Positions 8,900 to 19,078 of a stretch of 64,000 bases of DNA are shown here, piece after piece. The stretch covers positions 4,679 to 68,678 of the forward strand of contig JAEZDL010000075.1 in the NCBI GenBank assembly GCA_023418095.1, given 5' to 3'. The notes below the pieces were generated by a model. That model saw only the letters and a program-made list of their open reading frames with translations, did not search any database and had not been told where the DNA came from. The translations under genes and the position numbers were made by a program. This DNA comes from Bacteroidota bacterium. GTDB taxonomy: Bacteria; Bacteroidota; Bacteroidia; Flavobacteriales_F; PHOS-HE28. How positions within the stretch are numbered: position 1 is the first letter of the stretch; every line of letters starts with the position of its first letter.

Positions 8900-8919
8900 C
8901 AAAAACCAGCAGGAGACCA

Positions 8920-9912
8920 ATGCCCATCCTAGACTTCCAGAGGCCTGACAAGGTCACCATGATAGAATCCGACGACAAGCGCGGTTCCTTCGAGTTCCGT
9001 CCGCTTGAGCCGGGTTACGGTATCACGATCGGGAATTCGCTGCGCCGGATCCTTCTGTCGTCACTCGAAGGTCACGCCATCACATCCGTACGGATCGAAG
9101 GCGTGGACCATGAGTTCAGCACCATCAAGGGCGTGATCGAGGATATGACCGAGATCGTGCTCAACCTCAAACAAGTGCGCTTCCGTCGTCAACTCGACGA
9201 TGTGAGCACCGAGAAAGTATCCTTCACCATCACCGGCAAGGACAGTTTCACCGCGGGCGATATCGGCAAGCACACCACGGGTTTCCAGGTGCTCAATCCA
9301 GATCTGGTGATCGCGCACATGGATAACAGCGTGAAGCTTCATGTGGAACTTACCGTTGGCAAAGGCCGTGGCTATGTTCCCGCTGATGAGAACAAGGTGG
9401 AAGGCTCGCCGATCGGAACGATCTACATCGATTCCATCTTCACGCCGATCAAGAACGTGAAGTACACCGTGGAGAACACACGTGTGGAAGAGAAGACCGA
9501 TTACGAGAAGCTCACGATCGAAGTGACCACTGACGGTAGCATCACGCCGAAGAACGCTCTTCAGGAAGCTGCCAAGATCCTGATCCACCACTTCATGCTG
9601 TTCAGCGATGAGCGGATCAGCCTGGATGTGGAGGAGCGTGTTGAAGCAGAAGAGTTCGACGAGACCAGCCTGCACATGCGCCAGTTGCTCAAGACGAAGC
9701 TCGTGGACATGGACCTCAGCGTTCGTGCCCTGAATTGCTTGAAGGCCGCTGACATCGAAACGCTCGGTGATCTGGTATCCTTCAACAAGAACGACCTCTT
9801 GAAGTTCCGCAACTTCGGGAAGAAGAGCCTTACCGAACTCGAGGACCTGGTGGAGAACAAGGGCCTGAGCTTCGGGATGAACGTAGCGAAGTATAAGTTG
9901 GATAAAGAGTAA
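8920..9912 (+). CDS. rpoA: RNA polymerase subunit alpha
   Basis: The alpha subunit dimerises to start assembly of RNA polymerase. The 330-residue product has an N-terminal domain (to about residue 235) with [23 protein letters not shown], the dimerisation and beta-binding motif, a linker, and a C-terminal domain (about 255-330) with the helix-hairpin-helix elements [18 protein letters not shown] and [16 protein letters not shown] [17 protein letters not shown] that bind DNA upstream elements and activators. It lies between rpsD and rplQ as in most bacteria. Confidence 0.99.
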   Translation: MPILDFQRPDKVTMIESDDKRGSFEFRPLEPGYGITIGNSLRRILLSSLEGHAITSVRIEGVDHEFSTIKGVIEDMTEIVLNLKQVRFRRQLDDVSTEKVSFTITGKDSFTAGDIGKHTTGFQVLNPDLVIAHMDNSVKLHVELTVGKGRGYVPADENKVEGSPIGTIYIDSIFTPIKNVKYTVENTRVEEKTDYEKLTIEVTTDGSITPKNALQEAAKILIHHFMLFSDERISLDVEERVEAEEFDETSLHMRQLLKTKLVDMDLSVRALNCLKAADIETLGDLVSFNKNDLLKFRNFGKKSLTELEDLVENKGLSFGMNVAKYKLDKE

Positions 9913-9915
9913 ATG

Positions 9916-9983
9916 GTTGTCGGTTGTCGGTTGTCAGTTTTTGCTGGCAACTGACAACGAACAACTGACAACTGAGAATTGTC
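9916..9983 (+). repeat. Heptamer-phased inverted repeat in rpoA-rplQ spacer
   Basis: The whole 71-base spacer is built of 7-base units: GTTGTCG, GTTGTCG, GTTGTCA, GTTTTTG (9916-9943), then after CTGGC the complementary-type units AACTGAC, AACGAAC, AACTGAC, AACTGAG, AATTGTC (9949-9983). The two halves are inverted, so GTTGTCAGTT can pair with AACTGACAAC as a hairpin ending at the rplQ start codon. A related degenerate heptamer array is at 50491-50574. Confidence 0.75.
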
Positions 9984-10484
9984 ATGAGACACGGGAACAA
10001 GAACAACGCGCTTGGCCGCAAGAAGGCCCACCGCGACGCGCTGCTGAGCAACATGGCGATCTCGCTGATCGAGCATAAGCGCATTGAGACAACCCTGGCC
10101 AAGGCCAAGGCGTTGCGCCGCTATGTTGAGCCGCTGCTCACGAAGAGCAAGGACGACACGACACATAGCCGCCGTACGGTTTTCAGCTATCTTCAAAGCA
10201 AGGATGCCACCGCGGCCCTTTTCCGGGATGTCGCCCCGAAGATCGCTGCGCGTCCAGGAGGTTATGTGCGGATCATCAAATTGGGTAATCGTCTCGGCGA
10301 TGCCGCTGAAATGGCGATGATCGAATTGGTGGATTTCAATACGACCTATACCAAGGAGAAAGCAGGCGCAGCTGCCAAGAAGACCCGCCGCACGCGTCGT
10401 GCCGGTGGAGCGAAAAAGGCCGAAGGTGCTGCAAAATCCGATCAGCCCAAAGCTGAAGGTGGTGAGGAGGCGAAAGCCGAGTAA
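9984..10484 (+). CDS. rplQ: Ribosomal protein L17 with alanine/lysine-rich tail
   Basis: L17 lies near the tunnel exit of the 50S subunit. The first 120 residues contain [25 protein letters not shown] and the [26 protein letters not shown] motif. The remaining 45 residues are a low-complexity Ala/Lys/Glu/Arg tail ([21 protein letters not shown]), an extension often seen in Bacteroidota. It is the last gene of the ribosomal cluster and is followed by a strong hairpin. Confidence 0.97.
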   Translation: MRHGNKNNALGRKKAHRDALLSNMAISLIEHKRIETTLAKAKALRRYVEPLLTKSKDDTTHSRRTVFSYLQSKDATAALFRDVAPKIAARPGGYVRIIKLGNRLGDAAEMAMIELVDFNTTYTKEKAGAAAKKTRRTRRAGGAKKAEGAAKSDQPKAEGGEEAKAE

Positions 10485-10509
10485 TCCCGATCGGACCAGA
10501 TCAATTGTT

Positions 10510-10533
10510 CAGAAGCGCCGCGAGGCGCTTCTG
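10510..10533 (+). terminator. 10-bp hairpin after rplQ
   Basis: CAGAAGCGCC (10510-10519) and GGCGCTTCTG (10524-10533) form a perfect 10-bp stem with a GCGA tetraloop, 26 bases past the rplQ stop. Only TCGTTC follows, so the T-tract is weak, but place and strength fit the end of the ribosomal-protein transcript. Confidence 0.65.
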
Positions 10534-10629
10534 TCGTTCATGCCTGCCATTTCAGATCAAGCTCATACGTTATGACCGTAAAGGGATCCGCTATATTCGA
10601 TGCCCTTTGAAATTAGATCACTACACACA

Positions 10630-12100
10630 ATGGTCCAAGCGCAAGCCCGTCACATCCTGCTCATTTCCTTTCTCTTGCTCTGGCAGGGGCAGGATCTCTT
10701 CGGCCAGATCGGAGCAGTGGAACATCATGCTGCTGACCAGCCCGTGGTACAAGCTGCTTATGATCTTCGATATGCTCCGCTGTGCATCGGAGAGACCTTT
10801 TATTCCCTGGAAGGGGAAGCGGATAAGAAGCACCCATTGAAAGTGAGGTTCGTGTTGAACGCATTCCGAAGAGGAGTACCCAATGCAGTGGCAACACGTG
10901 AGCTTCAATTTCAAGCCAACGATGAGAAATTTGCCGTACGTGAATTCTTCATTGCGACAGCGCACCTGCAGTCCTTTACCGCTTGTGGAACGAAGAGACC
11001 GGGCTCGTACGTTTGTTCGTGATCGGATATGACCCCATACCTTGGAGCCGCTTGGAACTCCGGTCCAGATCGGCGAGATCCCTTTCGATCCCAAAAGCTA
11101 CTATGGCACCGGACCATTGGTGCAGATCGCATCGAGTACGAGCGGTGACAAGATCCTGTTCTATTTCGACAAGATCAAAATGACCGATATACAGCTCGTC
11201 ATGTGCTGGGTTACTGATGCTGAGTTCGTACCAGACTGGGCTGCGATATACAAGGTACCGGTGCATTCCTACGGTTCCAATATTGAAATGCATTTTAGTG
11301 ATGCCGGCGCAGTCTACCTCAATGTTTCCGCAGTGCTGCTCACCGAGGAGAAGACAAAGGAAAAGGCGGATGGTTCAACCAAAGTGAACGTAAAGAACAA
11401 GGAATTCCGGAACAAACAGGCCACTTTCTTCAAGTTGCACGATGAGGAATTTCTTCTGTGGAAATGTGAACTGGGAATCGAATTCCTTCACGATATAACC
11501 ATGGATGTAGTGGGGAACAAAGCATGGTTCGGGGCCCTGGTCTCACCTACCAAAAAAGATGATCCTGCCGAATGGTTGATCGGCAGCCTACAGTCCGATC
11601 TTACTCCAACTACAGAATATCGTATTCCGGTGCAGGAGGATAAGAAAGAGCCCGGATATTTGAGCGATCTGGTGATGACGGAGGGCGGTGAAGGTTACAT
11701 TTTTGGAGGCAGCATCGATCAGTTGTTCATCTGTGCATTCGATGCGACCGGGAAGCAGCGCTACCAGACCCGCATGAAATGGAGCCCGTACCTATCCCTC
11801 AATCCATTTTCTGAGAATGGCAGGCTTTATCTGGGTGTGATCGCGAGTTCCCAAGATCCTGCGAAACCGGAAGAACTTCAGCTGAAGACAATGGATCCTG
11901 CGCTGTTCCCAGTATTGATCGCTTTTGGTGAGGATGGGAAGCTTAAAGTGGACCAATCGATCAGCAGGGCGGACGGAGGCCAACGGGCATATGGAACGAT
12001 CCAACCGGATTTCGAGGCGATCGCAAGGTGTGGTTATCTGGTGGACTTCAATAATGACAATAAGCGACCTGGGTTGATCTCGGTCCCGATCGGGATGTAG
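10630..12100 (+). pseudogene. Exported protein of unknown function, disrupted by two frame changes
   Basis: I do not recognise the family. Translation from ATG 10630 begins with a signal peptide (MVQAQARHILLISFLLLWQG, cut near FGQ). This frame stays coding to about 10950 (KFAVREFF). The sensible continuation (SAPAVLYRLWNEETGLVRLF, then VIGYDP) is in another frame up to about 11035, and from there a third frame runs to 12100 (EPLGTPVQIGEIPFDPKSYY onward). Each change is what a single lost base would give. Total length would be about 490 residues. The last part, with repeated beta-strand-like segments such as YIFGGSIDQLFICAFDATGK, suggests a propeller-like secreted protein. TATATTCG at 10592-10599 may be its promoter. 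Either a decaying gene or two indel errors in the sequence. Confidence 0.6.
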
Positions 12101-12215
12101 ACGAGCGCTGAGCAGTTTTATTCAAGTTGGCTCCACGCTGTTAAAGATCATTTGATGATCGCACGAATCAGAAGCGCAGCGAGTATCGATCCACCGCAGA
12201 TCGCCTCCAAAACCT

Positions 12216-12223
12216 TACCTTTG
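12216..12223 (+). promoter_or_regulatory. Bacteroidota -7 element for carA
   Basis: TACCTTTG matches the TAnnTTTG -7 consensus of the Bacteroidota housekeeping sigma factor and ends 25 bases before the carA ATG. No clear TTG is at the usual -33 distance. Confidence 0.5.
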
Positions 12224-12248
12224 CGGCGCCAAATCCCACCACCGCACC

Positions 12249-13385
12249 ATGCTCGTAAGCCAGCGCCCCAAAGCGATCCTTCTTCTTGCCGATGGGACCG
12301 TTTTTGAAGGGCGCGCGATCGGTGCAAAGGGGATCACCACCGGCGAGATCTGCTTCAATACCGGAATGACCGGCTACCAGGAGATCTTTACCGATCCCAG
12401 CTATACCGGGCAGATCATGGTGATGGCCACACCGCACATCGGCAATTACGGTGTGAAGGCCGATGAGGTGGAAAGCCACAAGCTCACCATTGCGGGACTG
12501 GTAGTGAAGAAGTTCAGTGATGTTTGGAGCCGGCCTGCGGGAGATGGATCGCTCGAAGATCTGCTGAAGGCGCAGGGCGTTGTCGGGATCAGTGATATCG
12601 ATACCCGGCAGTTGGTGAAACACATTCGTGACAGAGGCGCCCAGAACGCGTTGATCAGCAGCACCGAGATGGATCTGGATCAACTGAAGAAGCGATTGGC
12701 CCAAACACCGAGCATGGAAGGGCTGGAACTTTCCAGCAAGGTGTGTGGAACCGAAGCGTATGAGCTTGGCCAGGAGAACAAAGGAATGCGTGTGGCGGTG
12801 GTGGATTTCGGGGTGAAGCTGAACATCGAGCGGAGCCTGCTGGAACGCGGCTGCCGCGTAAAGGTCTTCCCGATGCACATTCCGGTCGCCGAAATGCTTG
12901 CCTGGAAGCCTGATGGATTTCTGATCGGAAATGGTCCCGGTGATCCAGGTGCGATGCCCGATAGTGTCGATCTTGTGAAGCGGATCGTGGCAACGGGAAT
13001 TCCTGTATTTGGGATCTGTCTCGGGCATCAGCTTCTGGCGGAAAGCTTCGGATTGCCGACCGAGAAAATGCATCATGGACATCGCGGCATCAATCATCCG
13101 GTGAAGGACCTTACCACCGGCCACGATGAGATCACTTCGCAGAACCACGGCTTCGTGGTGCGCAGGAAGGAGATCGACAGCCATCCGGAATTGGAACTGA
13201 CGCACGTGCATTTGAACGATGGAAGCGTGGCTGGCATGGCCGTGAAGGACCGCCCGATCTTCAGTGTGCAATACCATCCTGAAGCTGGTCCGGGTCCGCT
13301 CGACAGCCGCTACCTTTTCGATCGCTTCGTAGAAAATATGATGGCCCACGCCGGCGTTGAACAGGCCATTCACCAGAACGCTTGA
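12249..13385 (+). CDS. carA: Carbamoyl-phosphate synthase small subunit
   Basis: CarA hydrolyses glutamine and passes ammonia to CarB for carbamoyl phosphate, the precursor of arginine and pyrimidines. The 378-residue product has the N-terminal CarA domain (GTVFEGRAIGAKGITTGEICFNTGM) and a C-terminal class I glutamine amidotransferase domain with Cys257 in FGICLGHQLL and the His343/Glu345 pair in QYHPEAGPGP. Length is normal. carB is not in the window. It starts a block with eno (23-base gap) downstream of the ribosomal cluster. Confidence 0.97.
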   Translation: MLVSQRPKAILLLADGTVFEGRAIGAKGITTGEICFNTGMTGYQEIFTDPSYTGQIMVMATPHIGNYGVKADEVESHKLTIAGLVVKKFSDVWSRPAGDGSLEDLLKAQGVVGISDIDTRQLVKHIRDRGAQNALISSTEMDLDQLKKRLAQTPSMEGLELSSKVCGTEAYELGQENKGMRVAVVDFGVKLNIERSLLERGCRVKVFPMHIPVAEMLAWKPDGFLIGNGPGDPGAMPDSVDLVKRIVATGIPVFGICLGHQLLAESFGLPTEKMHHGHRGINHPVKDLTTGHDEITSQNHGFVVRRKEIDSHPELELTHVHLNDGSVAGMAVKDRPIFSVQYHPEAGPGPLDSRYLFDRFVENMMAHAGVEQAIHQNA

Positions 13386-13405
13386 ACCTCATCATCCTAT
13401 TCTGA

Positions 13406-14695
<1,290 letters not shown>

Positions 14696-14971
14696 TTTTT
14701 TGGGCGGGTTTCCGTCAGGTCGTGGCGGAGCTTGTCCTGAGCGGAGTCGAAGGGGTTGCAAGTCCGCGCTCAGGAAATGAAAAGAGTCCGCTTCGCCTCC
14801 GGAGAGGGGCTGGGGGTGAGGCCTCGCTTACGGGCTTTCCACCTGCGCCACTTACGCAGATCCGGTCGTTGCCGAACATGATCCTGTCGTTGACCGATCA
14901 TTCCAGGCCTTTCCGTTCAAGATCGGATCGAAAGGCTCACAGGTGATCGAGCCCTTCGATCTGGATCGGAT
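14696..14971. repeat. Spacer with dispersed repeat fragments
   Basis: This 276-base spacer between eno and the convergent M1 peptidase gene holds no gene. It contains TTTTTTGGGCGGG (from 14696), the motif TGTCCTGAGCGGAGTCGAAG (within 14733-14754), and CTCCGGAGAGGGGCTGGGGG with a following TGAGG (14798-14821), the reverse complement form of a motif also present at 32393-32425. Such motifs recur in intergenic DNA of many bacteria; a database count would show how many copies this genome holds. GATC is very dense at its right end. Confidence 0.55.
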
Positions 14972-17398
14972 CTATTTCACGATCGTTACGCGCCCGGTCC
15001 GGTGTACGTTGCCGGACAGATCACGGAATCGCACTTCATAAGTTCCTGCCGCGATCGCTGGTAACGGAATATGGGTGATCGCACCATCGCTCGGTTGCCA
15101 TAACACCATGCGGCCTTTCCGATCCATCAATTCATAAACACCCCGCGGATCCGCCCGATCGGTTTCGATCGTGATCCTGTCCTGCGCCGGATTCGGATAG
15201 ATCGACCATTGTATTTCCTCTGAGTGTTCTGCGATCGAGACCGCGCTTTTCCTCCAGCCCAGCGCGTATTCGCCCGCACGCAATCCGCTGAATTCGATCC
15301 GGCCCCATTTATCCGTCGGGTTGCCCAGCGTTTGAATGGTGAAATCCGGATGTGGGACCCAGCCGGCATGTTGATCCTCGCGGTAGAGAAGCACAAGACT
15401 ATCCTCGTGGAATGCGATTGTTCCCGCATTTTGCATCAGTTCAAGATCAAGCGAACTGTTCACTGTAGCTCTTCCATCGTATTCGATCCGTGCATCGATC
15501 TGCGCTTCCGTCGGAAAGTTCCCGATCACGCGCCACCATCGATCCGGGGAGATCTGGTACATGAATTCTTCCTCCACCTCTTGATCTGCCGAAACCCAGT
15601 ATTGCTCGATCCGGATCGGCATCGGTGCATCGATCGCACCAACGGTAACACGGAAATTAGAGATCGGATAGCTCTTCGATCCGGTCTGCGTAAGCGTATC
15701 CTCATCCGCAGTGATCGCAAGGCTGATCAGTTCATCGGCATTGAGAATGATCGCGATCGGTTCGAACGGTGGCTGGATCGAAGCGATCGAAATTTCACCA
15801 CCAACTACGATCCGATCCGGTGTTATCCAACGTTCACCATTCGAACCAATGCACGTCACTGCAAGAGGCACATTGTTGAAGAATTCGTTTGCTCCGCGCA
15901 GCTTCTGCTGAATGTGGATCGTTGTCTGCAGATCATTATCCACTTGGAACGAGTCAACTTCAAAAGAGGCCCAGCCCGGTTGGAAAATGTGATCGGCGAA
16001 GAAATCGGTCATATCCACACCGGTCGATGCACTGAGATGATCGCGCAACATCATGCTGTTCACCGGCTGGAATTCATGTTGATCCAGGAAACTGGTAAGC
16101 CCCGATCGGAACAGGCTGTCGCCGAGGTAACCGCGAAGTGAATGGATCACATCAGCGCCCTTGTCGTAGGAATGCGAGCCATAGGTCCATTGCTGTGGCA
16201 CATCGGCGAGCGGCCACCAACCTTCATCGAGCAGATGGGCCTGGTGCACCATTTTTCGATGGTTGCTGCGAATGATCTGCATGTACCTATCGCGGCCGTA
16301 GACACCTTCAAAAAAGAGAAAGCTCAGGTATTCCGCGAAGCCTTCGTTGAGGTACATCTCCTCGGCGCGCTCGCAGGTCACCAGATTACCGAACCATTCG
16401 TGCGCGAGTTCATGCGCCATGATATCCTCCGGATCGAGCGATCCATCCACGATCGAAGCCGGGAAATGGATGCTCGTGGAATGTTCCATCGCACCGATCG
16501 GCGTTAGAACATAACCAATCTTCTGCCAGCGAAATCGCCCGAACCACGATTCGAAGTGATCGAACGCGACCGGAAGGTTCATGAAGGAGGATGACATGTT
16601 CGCAATGTCCGGCTGCCGTGCAGCGAGTACGATCGGAACTTCGTTGCCTGCGATGCTTTGTACCGTATCGCTCACGGAAAGGTATTCCGCAGCGGAAACC
16701 GATGCGAGATAAGCCGGGATCGGAAGATCCTTTTTCCAATGGCGGATCAACGTGTCACCGGTCTGTATTTCATCGATCAGTTCACCGTTGCACCAGGCGT
16801 TCTTTCCCCCATTCGTTCGTACTATGAATTCGTACGTGTTCCGTTCGGTGAAATTGTCCACGCATGGAAACCACGCGCGGCCGTAGGAATGTGGAATGCT
16901 CTCGAATGCGACGCCGAGGTTGTAGATGTAAGAAGGCGTGGTGTAGAATCCGCCGAAACCGCTTGGATCGGTGGCCGGATCGCCGTGATAATGAATGGTG
17001 AAAGTCACCGTGTCCGTTATAAGAAGAGTGTTGCCGAACTGGATCGTAAGCAGTTCATCGGTATGCACATGATCCAATGTTGTACCTGCCATTACGATCG
17101 AGTCGACCGTGAGCCCGAGAAGTTGTAATTGGATCATTTCCTGATCAGCCAACCGTGGTGCGGCCTTCACTTCACAAGCTGCGCTGATCACATTGGGTGA
17201 AGTAAGATCGAGGGTGATCTTTTGGTGAAGGATATCCATCGGCCAGAGATCCATCGCCCCGCCTTTCAATGTTCCTGTCCTATGCAAATGCCCTTTGGTA
17301 CTCCTGCAATCGGTCTGCGCAATAGTTGCAACGGCCAGGAATGTGAGACATGCCATGAGAACCGATCGGAGGAAGAAGTGAATGGAAGCCAATTGCAT
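14972..17398 (-). CDS. Secreted M1 family metallopeptidase with T9SS sorting domain
   Basis: M1 enzymes are zinc aminopeptidases. This 808-residue protein has a signal peptide (cut near ATIAQ), an N-terminal beta domain, then the catalytic domain with GAMEH (302-306, in place of GAMEN), the zinc motif HELAHEW (His329, Glu330, His333) and the third ligand Glu352 in LNEGFAEY. The C-terminal 75 residues, starting WSIYPNPAQDRITIETD and ending in a YEVRF strand and VTIVK, are a type A T9SS sorting domain, so the protein is expected to cross the outer membrane by the type IX system and be released or anchored at the surface. It probably breaks down external peptides. It is monocistronic, convergent with eno and divergent from the gene at 17510. 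Confidence 0.93.
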   Translation of the reverse strand: MQLASIHFFLRSVLMACLTFLAVATIAQTDCRSTKGHLHRTGTLKGGAMDLWPMDILHQKITLDLTSPNVISAACEVKAAPRLADQEMIQLQLLGLTVDSIVMAGTTLDHVHTDELLTIQFGNTLLITDTVTFTIHYHGDPATDPSGFGGFYTTPSYIYNLGVAFESIPHSYGRAWFPCVDNFTERNTYEFIVRTNGGKNAWCNGELIDEIQTGDTLIRHWKKDLPIPAYLASVSAAEYLSVSDTVQSIAGNEVPIVLAARQPDIANMSSSFMNLPVAFDHFESWFGRFRWQKIGYVLTPIGAMEHSTSIHFPASIVDGSLDPEDIMAHELAHEWFGNLVTCERAEEMYLNEGFAEYLSFLFFEGVYGRDRYMQIIRSNHRKMVHQAHLLDEGWWPLADVPQQWTYGSHSYDKGADVIHSLRGYLGDSLFRSGLTSFLDQHEFQPVNSMMLRDHLSASTGVDMTDFFADHIFQPGWASFEVDSFQVDNDLQTTIHIQQKLRGANEFFNNVPLAVTCIGSNGERWITPDRIVVGGEISIASIQPPFEPIAIILNADELISLAITADEDTLTQTGSKSYPISNFRVTVGAIDAPMPIRIEQYWVSADQEVEEEFMYQISPDRWWRVIGNFPTEAQIDARIEYDGRATVNSSLDLELMQNAGTIAFHEDSLVLLYREDQHAGWVPHPDFTIQTLGNPTDKWGRIEFSGLRAGEYALGWRKSAVSIAEHSEEIQWSIYPNPAQDRITIETDRADPRGVYELMDRKGRMVLWQPSDGAITHIPLPAIAAGTYEVRFRDLSGNVHRTGRVTIVK

Positions 17399-17461
17399 GT
17401 GACGAATTTAGGCGTAAGGCCCACGGCGGATCAGCGTACTGGACAAGTTCAGCAGGATCCC

Positions 17462-17469
17462 TAATTTTG
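17462..17469 (+). promoter_or_regulatory. Bacteroidota -7 element for the 17510 gene
   Basis: TAATTTTG matches TAnnTTTG and lies 40 bases upstream of the ATG at 17510, in the 111-base divergent spacer. Confidence 0.45.
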
Positions 17470-17509
17470 GGACAATGGGTTGGGATCCCAACGAACAGAT
17501 CGTCACGCG

Positions 17510-19078
17510 ATGAAACCAAGTACGGAGTTACATGACCTGATCAGATCGCTGACAAAATCGGAGAAGCGGTTCTTCAAGCTGCACTCTTCGCTCCAATCCG
17601 GCGACAAGAACTACCTGCGGATCTTCGACGCGATCGACAAGCAGAAAGTCTATGACGAAGAGGCGATAAAGAAGCTGTTCGCGAAGGAAACCTTCGTGAA
17701 GCATCTTCCATCGGAAAAGAACCATTTGTACAAGTTGATCCTGAAGGCCCTTCGTGCGTACCATGCTGAAAGTTCGGTGAGCGGCATACTGAAGCAGGAG
17801 ATCAAGAACATTGAGATCCTATACCACAAGGCACTCTTCGTGGAATGCAACAAACTCCTGCATCGGGCCAAGCGTATCGCCCGTGAGAACGAACGGTTCT
17901 ATTACTGGTTCGAGTTGCTGAGCTGGGAGAAGATGCTTTTGGAGGAAGCCTATGAATCGGGCGAGTTCACCAAGGACCTCGATGCGCTGATCGAAGAGGA
18001 ACGGGAAGTGATCGAGAAACTTCGGAACCTGGCCGCGTACCACATCCTTTACTCCAAGATCAACTATGTGTTCCGCAGCGGTGGCTATGTGCGCACCGAG
18101 GACGAGCACGCGATGGTGGAGGAGATCAGTGAACATCCGCTGATCGTCGGGAAGAACACGGCACTATCGAAAAGAGCTGCCACGATCTGTTATTACACTC
18201 AGGGATTCTGTCATTGGGCGAAGCGCAATTGGGCCACCAGTCTGGAGAAATTCCAGCTTGCGCAGAAGATCATGGATGAGACCGAACTGCTCAAGAGCGA
18301 TCTGCCCAAGCGCTACATCCGCACGTTGCATTACATCATCAATTGCCAGATCGAACTGCACGATCTGAAGAACGCCCGCGCGAACATCACACGCATGCGC
18401 TCGCTCTCAGGTACGCCAGGTTTCAACGGATTGAACATTGAAACGCAACTCTTCATCGCCAGTTATTTGAGCGAGTTGCGTTTGCTGGACCGATCTGGAG
18501 AATACAAGAAGGCGATGGGACTTGTGGATGATGTGATCGCAGGTCTGGAACAGGGCGGCACACGTGTGCACAAGGAATACGAGCTGGAATTCTATTTCGC
18601 ACTTGCATGCGTGCATTTCGGGGCGGGGCAGATGAACAAGGCCCTGTTCTGGTTGAACAAGGTGCTCAACGACAATGAGCCCACGCTCCGGCAGGACATC
18701 TTCACCTACGCGCGCCTCTTCAACCTCGTGGTGCATTACGAACTCGGCAATTACGATCTGCTGGAGTACATCGTGCGATCGACGCAACGTTTCCTCAACC
18801 GCCACCAGCGCGCCTACCAGCTGGAGACCATGCTGATCGAGCATATCCGGAAACTTGCACGTGCCACCGATCCCGTGGTGAAGAAGGAACTTTTCCGATC
18901 GATGCGCGATCAGCTCACCGATCTGTTGAAGGATGCGAACGAAGGGCTCGTGCTGAAATATTTCGATGTGCTTTCGTGGGTGGAGAGCCACATCGCGGGA
19001 CGCAGTTTCGCGGAAACGGTGAGCGTGGCAGAGGCGCGGCTCGCGAAGGATGTCATTTCTGAACGATCTCCGACTTGA
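17510..19078 (+). CDS. Conserved helical-repeat protein of unknown function
   Basis: This 522-residue protein has no signal peptide and is rich in charged helices; helix pairs such as NKLLHRAKRIARENERFYYWFELLSWEK and HFGAGQMNKALFWLNKVLND look like TPR or other alpha-solenoid repeats, so it is probably a cytoplasmic scaffold. The opening (ELHDLIRSLTKSEKRFFKLHSS) is familiar from uncharacterised Bacteroidota proteins, but I cannot assign a function. The ATG at 17510 is preferred over the TTG at 17480. Its last 26 bases overlap the end of the PorE-like gene on the other strand, so their transcripts converge. Confidence 0.8.
   Translation: MKPSTELHDLIRSLTKSEKRFFKLHSSLQSGDKNYLRIFDAIDKQKVYDEEAIKKLFAKETFVKHLPSEKNHLYKLILKALRAYHAESSVSGILKQEIKNIEILYHKALFVECNKLLHRAKRIARENERFYYWFELLSWEKMLLEEAYESGEFTKDLDALIEEEREVIEKLRNLAAYHILYSKINYVFRSGGYVRTEDEHAMVEEISEHPLIVGKNTALSKRAATICYYTQGFCHWAKRNWATSLEKFQLAQKIMDETELLKSDLPKRYIRTLHYIINCQIELHDLKNARANITRMRSLSGTPGFNGLNIETQLFIASYLSELRLLDRSGEYKKAMGLVDDVIAGLEQGGTRVHKEYELEFYFALACVHFGAGQMNKALFWLNKVLNDNEPTLRQDIFTYARLFNLVVHYELGNYDLLEYIVRSTQRFLNRHQRAYQLETMLIEHIRKLARATDPVVKKELFRSMRDQLTDLLKDANEGLVLKYFDVLSWVESHIAGRSFAETVSVAEARLAKDVISERSPT

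Noticed and set aside
12168..13373. 401-codon minus-strand frame opposite carA
   Set aside because: Antisense to a fully conserved carA gene, His-rich low-quality sequence, no family likeness.
17399..17410. Promoter for the M1 peptidase at TAAATTCG (minus strand)
   Set aside because: It has one mismatch and nearly touches the start codon, which would put the transcription start inside the gene.
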